Shown: positions 8,948-18,222 of the stretch, in pieces | Layout: each line of letters starts with the position of its first letter | How positions within the stretch are numbered: the stretch's first letter is position 1 | Assembly: GCF_003443615.1 (NCBI RefSeq) | Contig: NZ_CP031967.1 | Coordinates: 248,001 to 312,000, forward strand | DNA: 64,000 nt | Source of the DNA: Alteromonas sp. BL110 | Lineage (GTDB): Bacteria > Pseudomonadota > Gammaproteobacteria > Enterobacterales > Alteromonadaceae | Reading direction: 5' to 3' | Translations under genes and position numbers: made by a program | The notes under the pieces: generated by a model | Told to the model about the DNA's origin: nothing | The model's database searches: none | Seen by the model: the letters and a program-made list of their open reading frames with translations, nothing else

Positions 8948-10349
8948 TGTGCTTGAGAAAATTGTTGCAGACAAACGAGAAGAAGTGGCCGCACGCAAAG
9001 AAGCACTGCCGCTAGAAAGCTTCAAGGCGAACCTAGTTCCTTCGGAAAAGAGTCTATTTGCGGCGCTTAGTGAGCCAAACGCAGGCTTTATCTTCGAATG
9101 TAAAAAAGCATCGCCTTCAAAAGGCCTTATTCGAGAGCACTTCGATTTAGACGAGATTTTAGCTGCTTACACGCCCTATGCTGCCGGTATTTCTGTGCTG
9201 ACAGACGAGAAGTACTTCCAAGGTAAATTTGAGTACTTAGCTTATGTTACCGAACGCGTAGCTCAGCCTGTGCTTAACAAAGATTTTTTCGTTGATACTT
9301 ATCAAGTCTATTTAGCCCGTCACTACAATGCTGATGCTGTGCTATTGATGCTTAGTGTGCTAAATGACGATGAGTATCGCGAATTGGCAAGCGTTGCTAA
9401 CGAGCTGTCATTAGACATTCTTACCGAGGTAAGTAACGAAGAAGAGATGGAGCGTGCCATTGCCCTTGAAGCCAACATCATTGGCATCAACAATCGCAAC
9501 TTACGCGATCTTTCGACCGATTTAGCGACCACCGAACGCTTGGTGCCCATGCTAGAAAAAGCTACCCACGACTATGTGGTTATTTCTGAGTCGGGCATAT
9601 ACACACATCAAGACGTGCTTCGTTTAGCACCTATATCCCAAGGCTTTTTAGTAGGCAGTGCGTTAATGGCCGAGGCTGACCTACCACGCGCAGTGAAAAC
9701 GTTAGTGAATGGTGCAGTAAAAGTGTGTGGGCTTACCAGCTCCGAACAAGCACAAATGGCGTTTGATAAGGGCGCAAGTTTTGGTGGGCTTATCTTTGCT
9801 GAAAAATCGCCGCGCTGCGTGAGTGAAGCACAGGCTTTGAATATAACTCAAAGCGTTAACGGCGCTTTTGTTGGCGTGTTCGTTAATCACGACGTTGATG
9901 ACGTTGCTTCTCTTGCCACTTCACTCAATTTGTTCGCCGTTCAGCTACACGGTAGCGAAGATGAAACCTACATTTCTGCGCTTGCAGACAAGCTACCAGA
10001 AGGTTGTGAAATTTGGAACGTCGAAGGCGTTAAAGCAGCTTCTTCTGACGCTCTACCAGAAACAGTGGACAGACACTTAAATAACAGCCTTATCAGCCGC
10101 GTTCTTCTGGATTGCCAAGTAGGTAATGCAAAAGGCGGTACAGGCGAAGCATTCGACTGGCAGTTATTAAATGATATCGAAGCGAAGCATAAGTTAGTGC
10201 TTGCTGGCGGTATCAACGCCCAGAACGTTGCAGATGCTATTGCAACCGGCAGCGGTGCTATTGATGTAAATTCAGGTGTAGAAACCGCACCCGGCGAGAA
10301 ATGCGAAGAAAGACTCGACGCGCTTTTTGCCATTTGCCGCCGTTACTAA
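8940..10349 (+). CDS. trpCF: Bifunctional indole-3-glycerol phosphate synthase / phosphoribosylanthranilate isomerase
   Basis: The 469-residue fusion has an N-terminal IGPS barrel (IFECKKASPSKGLIR near residue 51, with EVSNEEE and INNRNL later) and a C-terminal PRAI barrel from about residue 258 (VKVCGLTSSEQA, LAGGINAQNV, IDVNSGVE). It carries out two consecutive steps of Trp synthesis, as in enterics. A dispersed-repeat copy at 10065-10078 is translated as TVDRHLN in the PRAI half. The surrounding loop is roughly a dozen residues longer than I recall for E. coli TrpC. Confidence 0.95.
   Translation: MANVLEKIVADKREEVAARKEALPLESFKANLVPSEKSLFAALSEPNAGFIFECKKASPSKGLIREHFDLDEILAAYTPYAAGISVLTDEKYFQGKFEYLAYVTERVAQPVLNKDFFVDTYQVYLARHYNADAVLLMLSVLNDDEYRELASVANELSLDILTEVSNEEEMERAIALEANIIGINNRNLRDLSTDLATTERLVPMLEKATHDYVVISESGIYTHQDVLRLAPISQGFLVGSALMAEADLPRAVKTLVNGAVKVCGLTSSEQAQMAFDKGASFGGLIFAEKSPRCVSEAQALNITQSVNGAFVGVFVNHDVDDVASLATSLNLFAVQLHGSEDETYISALADKLPEGCEIWNVEGVKAASSDALPETVDRHLNNSLISRVLLDCQVGNAKGGTGEAFDWQLLNDIEAKHKLVLAGGINAQNVADAIATGSGAIDVNSGVETAPGEKCEERLDALFAICRRY
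10065..10078 (-). repeat. AAGTGTCTGTCCAC-family repeat, exact copy inside trpCF
   Basis: GTGGACAGACACTT is an exact 14-base copy on the opposite orientation, read in-frame as VDRHL within the isomerase domain. Confidence 0.8.
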
Positions 10350-10369
10350 TTTAAATACAGGACAACGTA

Positions 10370-11551
10370 ATGAACCAGTTAGATACAAAGTTTGGCGAAT
10401 TTGGTGGCATGTACGTGCCCGAACTACTTATTCCAGCGCTAGACCAGCTGGAAAAAGCATTTTTGGATGCCAAGGACGACCCAGCCTTCAACGAAGAGTT
10501 TTTATCTTTGTTAAAAGACTATGCCGGTCGCCCGACATCAATGACGTTAACTCGCAACCTAGTGAGTAACCCAAAAGTAAAATTATACTTAAAACGTGAA
10601 GACTTACTTCACGGCGGCGCGCACAAAACTAACCAAGTATTAGGCCAAGCGCTACTTACCAAGCGTATGGGTAAAAAAGAAGTTATTGCCGAAACTGGCG
10701 CAGGTCAGCACGGTGTTGCTACTGCTTTAGCATGTGCGTTGCTTGGGCTTAAAGCACGTATTTATATGGGTGCGAAAGACGTTGAACGCCAAGCGCCAAA
10801 CGTGTTCCGTATGAAGCTTATGGGCGCAGAGGTTATCCCTGTAAACGCGGGCTCAGGTACGCTTAAAGATGCCGTAAATGAAGCCATGCGCGACTGGTCA
10901 GCAAACTATGATAAAGCGCACTACTTATTAGGTACCGCTGCGGGCCCTCATCCGTTCCCTACTATTGTTCGTGAATATCACCGAATGATAGGCGAAGAGA
11001 CTCGTGCACAAATTATGGAAAAAGAAGGCCGCCTTCCTGATGCAGTAGTGGCATGTGTGGGCGGAGGCTCAAATGCTATCGGTATGTTCGCAGACTTCAT
11101 TGATGAGCCTTCTGTACGCCTAGTGGGCGTTGAGCCTGCGGGTAAAGGGGTGCATACCAAAGAACACGGTGCAACTATCGTGACGGGAACAAAAGGTATT
11201 CTTCACGGCGCTTACACCTTCATTATGCAAGACAACGAAGGCCAGATTGAAGAGAGCTACTCAGTATCGGCTGGTCTCGACTACCCTGCTGTAGGCCCTC
11301 AGCATGCCTATCTTCACGACATTGGACGAGCGGAATACGTAGCAGCAACCGACGAAGAAGCGCTAAACGCATTCCAATTGCTTGCTAGAAAAGAAGGTAT
11401 TATTCCTGCCCTTGAATCGTCGCATGCTTTAGCGCACGCGCTTAACATGGCAGATGAAGCGGAAGAAGAGACCATCATCGTAGTTAACTTATCAGGTCGT
11501 GGCGACAAAGATTTAGCGCACGTTATCAACATTTTAGGGGACGATTTATAA
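10370..11551 (+). CDS. trpB: Tryptophan synthase beta chain
   Basis: This 393-residue PLP enzyme condenses indole with serine. The PLP-binding lysine is Lys86 in HGGAHKTNQ, the phosphate-binding glycine loop is GGGSNAIG, and GGMYVPELL lies near the N-terminus. It forms the alpha2-beta2 complex with TrpA, whose gene overlaps by one base (TAATG). Family and length are typical. Confidence 0.97.
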   Translation: MNQLDTKFGEFGGMYVPELLIPALDQLEKAFLDAKDDPAFNEEFLSLLKDYAGRPTSMTLTRNLVSNPKVKLYLKREDLLHGGAHKTNQVLGQALLTKRMGKKEVIAETGAGQHGVATALACALLGLKARIYMGAKDVERQAPNVFRMKLMGAEVIPVNAGSGTLKDAVNEAMRDWSANYDKAHYLLGTAAGPHPFPTIVREYHRMIGEETRAQIMEKEGRLPDAVVACVGGGSNAIGMFADFIDEPSVRLVGVEPAGKGVHTKEHGATIVTGTKGILHGAYTFIMQDNEGQIEESYSVSAGLDYPAVGPQHAYLHDIGRAEYVAATDEEALNAFQLLARKEGIIPALESSHALAHALNMADEAEEETIIVVNLSGRGDKDLAHVINILGDDL

Positions 11552-12360
11552 TGGATAGATATGCACAAATGTTTGCCGGCCTTGATGAAAAGAACCAAGG
11601 CGCATTCGTACCTTTCGTTATGGTAGGCGACCCTGATTTAGAACAATCTGAAGCCGTTATTTGCAAGCTTGTTGAGAGTGGTGCGGATGCTCTTGAGTTA
11701 GGTATTCCTTACTCTGACCCTATCGCTGATGGCCCGACTATTCAAGCCTCAGCCATCCGCGCATTAAGTAACAAGGTAACGGTAGCGGATTGCTTAGGCG
11801 TAATTTCACGGGTTCGCGCAAAATATCCTAACGTTCCGATTGGTTTATTGCTATACAGTAACCTGGTTATGGCTCAAGGTGTTGAGAATTTTTATAGCAA
11901 AGCGCAAGAAGCAGGTGTTGATTCAATTTTGGTTGCCGACGTGCCAATTCGCGAGGCGGCACCTTTCCAGAAGGCTGCGGAAGCAACGGGCATTTCACAA
12001 ATTCTGATTGCACCGCCTAATGCTACTGATGAAACTATGGAAAAAATCGGGGAATACTCGAAAGGTTACACGTATTTGCTGGGTCGTGCGGGCGTTACTG
12101 GCGCAGAAACTGCCGCAAACGTACCTGCGTCAGAGCTTATTGAACGCTTAAACAAACACAAAGCAGCACCAGCCTTGTTAGGTTTTGGTATTTCTACACC
12201 TGAACAGGTTAAATCTGCCATTGACGCTGGAGCCGCGGGTGCGATTTCGGGCTCGGCGACAGTGAATATCATCGCTGCGAATTTATCGGACAGTCACAAA
12301 ATGCTAAGTGAGCTCGGCAGCTTCGTTGAAAACATGAAAGCGGCTACGGCGAAAGGATAA
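11551..12360 (+). CDS. trpA: Tryptophan synthase alpha chain
   Basis: The 269-residue TIM barrel cleaves indole-glycerol phosphate to indole. [18 protein letters not shown] (about residues 49-66) carries the substrate-binding and catalytic acid; PFVMVGDP near the N-terminus and GFGISTPEQ near the C-terminus are also conserved. It is the last biosynthetic gene of the operon and is followed after four bases by yciI. Confidence 0.97.
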   Translation: MDRYAQMFAGLDEKNQGAFVPFVMVGDPDLEQSEAVICKLVESGADALELGIPYSDPIADGPTIQASAIRALSNKVTVADCLGVISRVRAKYPNVPIGLLLYSNLVMAQGVENFYSKAQEAGVDSILVADVPIREAAPFQKAAEATGISQILIAPPNATDETMEKIGEYSKGYTYLLGRAGVTGAETAANVPASELIERLNKHKAAPALLGFGISTPEQVKSAIDAGAAGAISGSATVNIIAANLSDSHKMLSELGSFVENMKAATAKG

Positions 12361-12364
12361 GCGC

Positions 12365-12664
12365 ATGCTATATATGATTTGTGCAACCGATGTTGCGGAC
12401 AGTCTAGAAAAGCGACTTGCGGCGCGCCCTGCCCACCTTGAGCGTTTGAATACATTAAAAGACGCAGGCCGTTTAGTCATGGCTGGCCCCTTCCCAGCGG
12501 TAGACAGCCCAGATCCAGGTCCAGCTGGTTTCACGGGCTCGCTAGTGGTAGCAGAGTTTGATTCACTAGAGGACGCCCAAGCATGGGCAGACGGCGACCC
12601 GTATATTGAGGCAGGTGTTTACGAAAGTGTTGTAGTTAAGCCTTATAAAAAGGTTTTACCTTAG
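12365..12664 (+). CDS. yciI: YciI family protein
   Basis: This 99-residue YCII-domain protein has a ferredoxin-like fold, with conserved [22 protein letters not shown], an acidic [16 protein letters not shown] and the terminal VKPYKKVLP. The biochemical role is unknown, although a His/Asp pair in the family suggests an enzyme. The gene lies at the end of the trp transcript, only four bases after trpA. yciI also lies near trp in enterics. Confidence 0.9.
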   Translation: MLYMICATDVADSLEKRLAARPAHLERLNTLKDAGRLVMAGPFPAVDSPDPGPAGFTGSLVVAEFDSLEDAQAWADGDPYIEAGVYESVVVKPYKKVLP

Positions 12665-12703
12665 GCTTTTAGCTAAACGCTATGTCGTAAGAAACAAATA
12701 GCG

Positions 12704-12748
12704 AAAGCCCCTGAAAACCGGGTTACTCCGATTTTCAGGGGCTTTTTT
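12704..12748 (+). terminator. trp operon terminator
   Basis: AAAGCCCCTGAAAA (12704-12717) pairs with TTTTCAGGGGCTTT (12732-12745), a 14-base stem followed by Ts. It lies about 40 bases after the yciI stop. Confidence 0.88.
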
Positions 12749-12786
12749 ATTTACTTTTATATAGCCAATAGTGGATATAGCCAATA

Positions 12787-12866
12787 GTGGACAGACACTT
12801 ATTTTGTAAGCCAATTTCAGACAGTCACTTGTAACTATACCCACGTTTGATTGTGGACAGACACTT
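12787..12866 (-). repeat. Repeat cluster A, three copies of the AAGTGTCTGTCCAC family
   Basis: Copies lie at 12787-12800 (exact GTGGACAGACACTT), 12817-12830 (degenerate, CAGACAGTCACTT) and 12853-12866 (exact), all in the same orientation between the trp terminator and the pyridoxamine-oxidase-like gene. Spacing is about 30-36 bases. A short duplication (ATAGCCAATAGTGGA) just precedes the first copy. Confidence 0.8.
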
Positions 12867-12931
12867 GTTTGACTGAGCCGCTTTCGTAGCTTTTCAAAAA
12901 TACGTTATGCCATTGACTCTAAACATTGGGT

Positions 12932-13396
12932 TTACAGGTCTACCTTTTCGTGGTCGCCCATCTCTTCTGGCTTCACTGTTTTCCCCGTCATCATTTTGAA
13001 CATGCCTTTAAGTGAAGGGTCTGCATCCCACACCTCTGCATCAGCTAACTCAAAGCGAAGCATTAACAAAGCAGGGTCATCTTTACCTTTCTCGAACCAT
13101 GCTTCTACTGGGTTAGACCAATATTTATCAATCACCTCTTTGCGTGACTCAACGGTGAGATTGCCTCGAATACACGCAAATACATCGTGCCCCTTAGAAG
13201 CAAAGTGAACCATGGCTTTTCCACCTTTAGCAATGCGGTTGTCTCGACTAGTGTAAAACCAAAACTCGCTATCAGCGTCTTTATCAATTTGGGCGTACAT
13301 AGGCTCGGCATGCATATCCTCACCGACCAGACTTACCATTACCTTTGGGCTATCTGACATTGCTTTCCACATAGTTTTCTTAATATCGCTCGACAT
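12932..13396 (-). CDS. Pyridoxamine 5'-phosphate oxidase-like FMN-binding protein (general stress protein 26 type)
   Basis: The 154-residue protein has the split-barrel flavin-binding pattern: LVGEDMHAEPMYAQ, SEFWFYTSRDNRIAKGG, VHFASKGHDVFACIRG and the C-terminal basic/acidic end. Members bind FMN or F420 and are linked to stress, but the substrate is unknown. The AGGAGG-type ribosome site immediately before the ATG supports this start. Repeat copies flank it on both sides (12853 and 13418) in inverted orientation. Confidence 0.82.
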   Translation of the reverse strand: MSSDIKKTMWKAMSDSPKVMVSLVGEDMHAEPMYAQIDKDADSEFWFYTSRDNRIAKGGKAMVHFASKGHDVFACIRGNLTVESRKEVIDKYWSNPVEAWFEKGKDDPALLMLRFELADAEVWDADPSLKGMFKMMTGKTVKPEEMGDHEKVDL

Positions 13397-13417
13397 TGTT
13401 CCTCCTTGTTGAACGTA

Positions 13418-13966
13418 AAGTGTCTGTCCAACGCCTCTACTATTTAAGCGGCTGAACTAAGCACATTACTTTCAAGCTTTTGGTTTATTTGAAGTCTATG
13501 ACTCGCACATGGTATGCCAAAGAAACAAAAGCCAGCCAATTTTCTTGCCAAAAGCTATTGTTAAGAGACATGGTCACTTCCATCTACCCCCTGAGAAGTG
13601 CAGGTTCGGACAGACACTAACTTTGTAATTTCATTTCTAAAAGTTCTAGTGAAAATGGTGGACAGTCACTCAAAAGCACAGTGCCCCCGTTTGCTGTATC
13701 AGAAAACAATATTGTGGACAGACACTTTTTCAAAGCCAGAGTAAAGATTACTCAATACCGTTGCGTTAATAACCTTCTAATTTTTTAGATCAGTAACTCC
13801 TGCAAACCAGACTTTGAATCGAGCTTTAAAACCAAACTTTGTACAGACACTCTACAATTAACCTCGAAACCTATGCCCATCTAAGTGTCTGTCCACACCT
13901 GTACTTTGCTTTAAAATTTTACGCAGCCACTCATATGGCTAACTAATCTTGTCTATGTCTGTCCAC
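13418..13966. repeat. Repeat cluster B, seven copies in the 714-base gap
   Basis: The gap 13397-14110 has no convincing gene. It holds copies at 13418-13430 (plus), 13608-13618, 13658-13670, 13714-13727 (exact), 13841-13851 (minus), 13883-13896 (exact, plus) and 13955-13966 (plus). The last minus copy and first following plus copy form an inverted pair about 30 bases apart. The remainder is AT-rich; only the promoter just before 14111 is recognisable. Confidence 0.8.
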
Positions 13967-14033
13967 TCTTTTGTAAATGCCATTTACTTAAGGCTTATAT
14001 ACAGTTTTTAATCTGCAAGGTAGACTAAAACCT

Positions 14034-14067
14034 AGTTCAGAATGGGTTCAGTTAACCAAGTTATACT
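14034..14067 (+). promoter_or_regulatory. PhoP-type box and -10 upstream of the PepSY/two-component operon
   Basis: AGTTCA (14034-14039) and GGTTCA (14045-14050) form a direct repeat with an exact 11-base period. This matches the PhoP box layout (K-GTTTA, N5, K-GTTTA) with T-to-C changes. TATACT (14062-14067) follows 11 bases later, the distance expected for PhoP-activated promoters. It suggests autoregulation of the operon. Confidence 0.5.
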
Positions 14068-14110
14068 TATCTTTAGTTTGGCCTGAATGGGATAATATTT
14101 GTGAGGTTGT

Positions 14111-14380
14111 ATGACATCATCGCTTCGTGTTGCAGTAGTTTGTTTAATGTTAGCCTCATCTAACATAGCGCCCGCTATGGCGTTGCAAGGCTCTGGGAGC
14201 GATATCTCAAAAAGCGAAGCAGCAGAGCGCGCTCGCGCTGCTGCAAATGGACGCGTTTTAAAAGTTGAAAAAACCTCAAAAAACTACCGTGTTAAAGTCC
14301 TCAAAAAGTCGGGACGAGTAGTATCGGTAGATGTAGACAAACGTTCCGGCAAGGTGAAAACAAGCAAAGATAAGGACTAA
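14111..14380 (+). CDS. Small periplasmic PepSY-domain protein
   Basis: This 89-residue protein has a signal peptide (hydrophobic stretch VAVVCLMLASSNIAPAMA, likely cleaved after AMA) and one PepSY-like domain (SEAAERARAAANGRVLKVEK, then YRVKVLKKSGRVVSVDVDKRSGKV). PepSY proteins are often encoded next to histidine kinases or proteases and may modulate them. It is one base upstream of the response regulator gene and probably co-transcribed with it. GAGG (14103-14106) serves as ribosome site. Confidence 0.8.
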   Translation: MTSSLRVAVVCLMLASSNIAPAMALQGSGSDISKSEAAERARAAANGRVLKVEKTSKNYRVKVLKKSGRVVSVDVDKRSGKVKTSKDKD

Positions 14381-14381
14381 C

Positions 14382-15056
14382 ATGCGCATTCTGGTAGCGG
14401 AAGACGACAGCAGATTATTAACTCAACTTGATGCACTGCTTCAACAAAACGGTTACAGCGTAGATTTAGCTGATAACGGCGAACACGCGCTTTTCCTCAT
14501 TAAAGAATATAGCTATGACTTGGCTATCGTCGACATAGGTATGCCAAAACTTGACGGCTTTGAGGTTATAAGAAAAGCTCGCCAAGCTGACATCGCATGC
14601 CCCATACTTATTCTAACAGCGAGAGATCGTTGGCAAGAAAAGGTAGAAGGACTTGATGCAGGCGCCGATGACTACCTCACTAAGCCTTTTCATAACGAAG
14701 AACTGCTTGCTCGGACGAAAGCTCTCATTCGAAGAGCTTCAGGACAAGCAAACCCTACGATTCAGTTCGGTCCTATTTCGCTGGATACAGTAAGCGAAGA
14801 GCTATCGCTAAACGGTGAGGCTTTAGATTTAACCGCGTATGAATACAAAGTTATGGAGTACCTTATGCTCAATCCGCAAAAGGTCATCTCTAAAACAGAG
14901 CTAACCGAACATATTTACGATCAAGATTTCGATTTAGACAGCAATGTCATTGAAGTTTTTGTAGGAAGACTGCGCAAGAAATTAGACCCGTCAGGTGAAT
15001 TGAAACCAATCGAAACGCTTCGAGGTAGAGGCTACAGGATCAATAGAAGTTTATGA
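14382..15056 (+). CDS. OmpR-family response regulator, PhoP-like
   Basis: The 224-residue protein has a receiver domain with the acidic pair E7-D8-D9, phospho-acceptor Asp51 in AIVDIGMPKLDG, and Lys in LTKPF. A C-terminal winged-helix domain includes YKVMEYLMLNPQKVISKTELTEHIY and the recognition-helix end LRGRGYRI. It pairs with the overlapping downstream kinase gene (four-base overlap). The kinase's similarity to PhoQ and an upstream PhoP-like box suggest a PhoP role, but QseB/PmrA-type regulators look similar. Confidence 0.92.
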   Translation: MRILVAEDDSRLLTQLDALLQQNGYSVDLADNGEHALFLIKEYSYDLAIVDIGMPKLDGFEVIRKARQADIACPILILTARDRWQEKVEGLDAGADDYLTKPFHNEELLARTKALIRRASGQANPTIQFGPISLDTVSEELSLNGEALDLTAYEYKVMEYLMLNPQKVISKTELTEHIYDQDFDLDSNVIEVFVGRLRKKLDPSGELKPIETLRGRGYRINRSL

Positions 15057-16384
15057 GGCAGTTGTCGCTTCGTTTACGAAGTATATTTCTAGCGATAGTT
15101 CTACTTGCACTTTTTGCGCCTTTTACTGTTGTCATTTTGGACGAAGCTTATACCGATAGCCTTACACAAGCCAAGATGAGCGAGCTTAGGTTGATGAACT
15201 TGGGGCTGCTATCTGCTTTCGAGTTAGATGGCGACCTGCCCTATATGCCTGAAATTTTATACGAAGAACAGCTAAACCTACCTGGCTCTGGTTATCTTGG
15301 CGTTATCGTTTTTCGAGATGAAGTGATTTGGCAGTCAGCTTCTGCCCTAGAGTATACTTTTTCTCCACCCGAAATAGACGTGGCAGTAGGTAACGAGTTG
15401 TTCTTGGAATCCTATACTCCCACATTTGAGGAAGCATCCCAATTTTTTGTATATGCCTTTACTGCTGAGTTTGCATCAAGCAGAGATTTCGAACCAGTAA
15501 GGTTTTATATATTTAATAATAAAGCACTTTTTGAAGCTGAGAGAAATACTTTTTTAAGCACAACGTGGCAATGGATAGTCACTCTTTGCATTGCACTTTT
15601 AGTCTTTATCATTATAGGTATAAGCTTAGTTCTTCTACCTGTTAGAAAGCTGATTGACGAAATTTCACAAGCTTCTAGCGGTAACAAACGAGAGTTAGAA
15701 TCTCGATACCCCGTCGAATTTGATTCTTTAAAAGAGTCTATCAACGGATTACTTCAAACTGAAGCTGCCCAAAGAGCTAGGTATAAAAACAGCTTAGGTG
15801 ACCTAGCACATAGTTTGAAAACACCACTTGCAGTAGCTTCGGGGAATAGCAATTTACCAACCGAAGTAAAAGACTCGCTTCAGCAAATTGACAGAATCAT
15901 TAAACGCCAGCTGAAAAGAGCAAGTGCAGGAAAATCTGGTTGGCAACAAGCTATTGATGTTTTGCCCGTATTGCACAAACTTGCCGATGCTATGGACAAA
16001 GTTTATCAAGAGAAAGCCCTAACCATTGAAATCGAAATGGATGATAACCTCCAGTTCAAAGGGGACGAAACAGACTTTATGGAGCTTTGTGGCAACCTCT
16101 TAGATAATGCGTGCAAAGCGGCTCGGGGTAGAATCGTTATCTCTGCAGAAACGAGTGGGGGTTGGCTCACAATCAATGTTGAAGATGACGGACCAGGTAT
16201 ACCGGACGACAAAAAAGTACTTTTACTAGAGCGAGGAACCCGACTTGATACCTACACAGAAGGCCACGGAATTGGAATGGCCCTGGCTACCGACCTAGTT
16301 TCAATCTACGAGGGTAGAATGCTTATCAAAGACAGCGCGCTTGGCGGCGCTCGTATCGTTATTCAATTCCCAAATCACGATTAG
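15053..16384 (+). CDS. Sensor histidine kinase, PhoQ-like
   Basis: The 443-residue inner-membrane kinase has two transmembrane segments (about residues 11-29 and 172-195) that bracket a periplasmic sensor of about 140 residues rich in acidic residues. HAMP and dimerisation segments follow. The phospho-acceptor His253 lies in LGDLAHSLKTPLAV, a form of the H-box typical of PhoQ. The ATPase domain has LLDNACKAA (N-box), DDGPGIP and GHGIGMALA (G-boxes). It overlaps the response regulator stop by four bases. The signal is unknown; Mg2+ or cationic peptides are possible by analogy. Confidence 0.9.
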   Translation: MRQLSLRLRSIFLAIVLLALFAPFTVVILDEAYTDSLTQAKMSELRLMNLGLLSAFELDGDLPYMPEILYEEQLNLPGSGYLGVIVFRDEVIWQSASALEYTFSPPEIDVAVGNELFLESYTPTFEEASQFFVYAFTAEFASSRDFEPVRFYIFNNKALFEAERNTFLSTTWQWIVTLCIALLVFIIIGISLVLLPVRKLIDEISQASSGNKRELESRYPVEFDSLKESINGLLQTEAAQRARYKNSLGDLAHSLKTPLAVASGNSNLPTEVKDSLQQIDRIIKRQLKRASAGKSGWQQAIDVLPVLHKLADAMDKVYQEKALTIEIEMDDNLQFKGDETDFMELCGNLLDNACKAARGRIVISAETSGGWLTINVEDDGPGIPDDKKVLLLERGTRLDTYTEGHGIGMALATDLVSIYEGRMLIKDSALGGARIVIQFPNHD

Positions 16385-16452
16385 TTGTGTAAAAGTCCAC
16401 AGGCTAAGGCATAAAGCAGTGAGCCTTTAACGGTTGAAAGCGAGCCTAAAAA

Positions 16453-16687
16453 GGACACACACTTAATTTTTCTCAAAAAGCCTGATATCGGACAGACACT
16501 TTTTAAATTTACCGTTTAGCTATGCGGCATTAAGGTTGCTAAAAACATTTGAGTGTCTGTCCCTTTTACAACTTTCTCTTTAAAGCTTTATGGACCAGTA
16601 GCTTGTAATGGACAGTCACTTTCTTTAAAAAAGTGCCTGTCCTCTAAAGAAAGTACTTTGCACAAGTCCAAGCAAGTGTCTGTCCAC
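16453..16687. repeat. Repeat cluster C, six copies in the 333-base gap before the perM-like gene
   Basis: The gap 16385-16717 is convergent between genes and holds copies at 16453-16464 (degenerate), 16490-16501, 16551-16563, 16609-16621, 16631-16642 and 16674-16687 (exact). 16490/16551 and 16609/16631 are inverted pairs. The second pair can fold into a tight hairpin with stems GGACAGTCACTTT and AAAGTGCCTGTCC. No gene is supported in this gap. Confidence 0.8.
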
Positions 16688-16717
16688 TATCTATTGATGC
16701 GCTATATTGATCTAGGT

Positions 16718-17758
16718 TTACGAAGTGGATTTTTCGCCTTCACTTGATAACAACACCGCAAGCCACTTACTTTCTTCGCGAGATTCAAGTGCTATTTTTA
16801 CTACCATGGTTAAAGGTACCGATAGCAGCATTCCGACGGTGCCCAATAACCAACCCCAAAATATCAATGATAGGAATACTACAAGTGTAGAGAGCCCCAT
16901 GCCCTTCCCCATTAGTCTAGGCTCGACCATATTACCCATGATGGTATTTACAAGTACAAAACCGAGTGCAGCGAAGCCTGCTGAGGCTGGACCAAGTTGA
17001 ACAAATGCGATTAATACTGCCGGCACTGCCGCAATAATAGAACCTATGTTTGGAATAAAGTTGAGCATGAAGGCCAACACGGCCCATAACATGAAGTGGT
17101 CTACCCCCAGCACGTACAGCCAAACACCAATTATCAAACCAGTACCTAAACTAACTACAGTTTTTATCGCTAAATAACTGTTTACAGAACGTATAAATTT
17201 GTCGATGTGCTTCAGTTTCATCCCAGGATCTGCAAGCGCGATATGAAAACGGCGAGGAATACTATCTGCTTCAAAAAGCATGAAAATGACAGTCAAAAGT
17301 ATTAGGAATAGGTTAGAAAGAACGCCGCCCATTCCGCTAATAAAATTCGTTGCCACAGACATGGCCGTTGCTGGGTCAAGGTGAGAAGCGATCAACTCTC
17401 TATTTATGTGAATGTTGAACTGAGCCAACTTCGCCACAACCCAAGCAAACTCTGTATCAAGCTTACTTCTATACTCCGGCAAGTTTTCTCTAAACTCGGT
17501 CATAGACTGGCCGACTAAGCCAGCTAAAAGAAAACCAAAAACAACAATAAGCAGTATAACAAAGGTGATTGATAGCCATTTGGGGACGCCGAATTTAGAG
17601 GTCCAGCGTATAATTGGACTACACGCGATCGCTATAAAAATAGAGAGAAAAAACGGTACCATGATTGTGCTGGCAGCTTTAATTCCTGCCATCACTATCA
17701 CTAAACACGCTAAAACGATAAGAATCTTTGCTGTTGGCGAGCGTAGTTCCATTGACAT
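16718..17758 (-). CDS. AI-2E family transporter (PerM/TqsA-like)
   Basis: The 346-residue inner-membrane protein has about eight hydrophobic segments and the family motifs: paired N-terminal TMs, a long central soluble stretch (EFRENLPEYRSKLDTEF), then the C-terminal block LNFIPNIGSIIAAVPAV and NMVEPRLMGKGMGLSTLVVFLSLIFWGWLLG. Family members export autoinducer-2, ions or other small solutes, and the substrate here cannot be assigned. It is divergent from folX. Confidence 0.88.
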   Translation of the reverse strand: MSMELRSPTAKILIVLACLVIVMAGIKAASTIMVPFFLSIFIAIACSPIIRWTSKFGVPKWLSITFVILLIVVFGFLLAGLVGQSMTEFRENLPEYRSKLDTEFAWVVAKLAQFNIHINRELIASHLDPATAMSVATNFISGMGGVLSNLFLILLTVIFMLFEADSIPRRFHIALADPGMKLKHIDKFIRSVNSYLAIKTVVSLGTGLIIGVWLYVLGVDHFMLWAVLAFMLNFIPNIGSIIAAVPAVLIAFVQLGPASAGFAALGFVLVNTIMGNMVEPRLMGKGMGLSTLVVFLSLIFWGWLLGTVGMLLSVPLTMVVKIALESREESKWLAVLLSSEGEKSTS

Positions 17759-17831
17759 TATGTGCTACATTCCTAACTGAAACGACAGTACTTTACAACG
17801 ACTTATAAACAACTACAAACAAGAGACTTCA

Positions 17832-18200
17832 ATGAACTTTAATCTTGCCACTATTAAAATTAAAAACTTAAGACTACGCACATACATTGGCATCAATGAA
17901 GATGAGATAAAAAACAAACAGGATGTTGTCGTTAACGTAAAAATTGATTATGACGCTGAAAAGGCGACAAACACCGACGATATGAGTGACGCGCTCAATT
18001 ATAAAACGATTACAAAGGCAATTATCAAACTCGTCGAAGACAACCGTTTCTCCCTTTTAGAAAAGCTTACCGCAGATGTACTAAGTATTGCGTCGGAACA
18101 CTCTTCAGTACGTTACGCCGAGGTTGAAGTTGATAAGCCCCACGCGCTTAGATTTTCTGATTCAGTGTCTCTGACGCTGTCTTGTAATAAATCGGGATAG
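17832..18200 (+). CDS. folX: Dihydroneopterin triphosphate 2'-epimerase
   Basis: The 122-residue protein is close to E. coli Fol[21 protein letters not shown], the [10 protein letters not shown] segment, [13 protein letters not shown], and [20 protein letters not shown]. These fit FolX better than the FolB aldolase. It epimerises dihydroneopterin triphosphate to the monapterin series. It is directly followed by yfcH, the same order as in enterics, suggesting one transcript. Confidence 0.9.
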   Translation: MNFNLATIKIKNLRLRTYIGINEDEIKNKQDVVVNVKIDYDAEKATNTDDMSDALNYKTITKAIIKLVEDNRFSLLEKLTADVLSIASEHSSVRYAEVEVDKPHALRFSDSVSLTLSCNKSG

Positions 18201-18222
18201 GTTATACCGGAAGGAGCTAATC

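Noticed and set aside
11707..11727. TACTCTGACCC in trpA, similar to the bioC element
   Set aside because: It encodes the conserved PYSDP motif of tryptophan synthase alpha and is not an insertion.
12787..14000. CRISPR array from repeated GTGGACAGACACTT
   Set aside because: Units are only 12-14 bases, irregularly spaced and in both orientations; no cas genes nearby.
16553..16747. Open frame of 64 codons between the kinase and perM-like genes
   Set aside because: It runs through three repeat copies and into the end of a real gene on the other strand.
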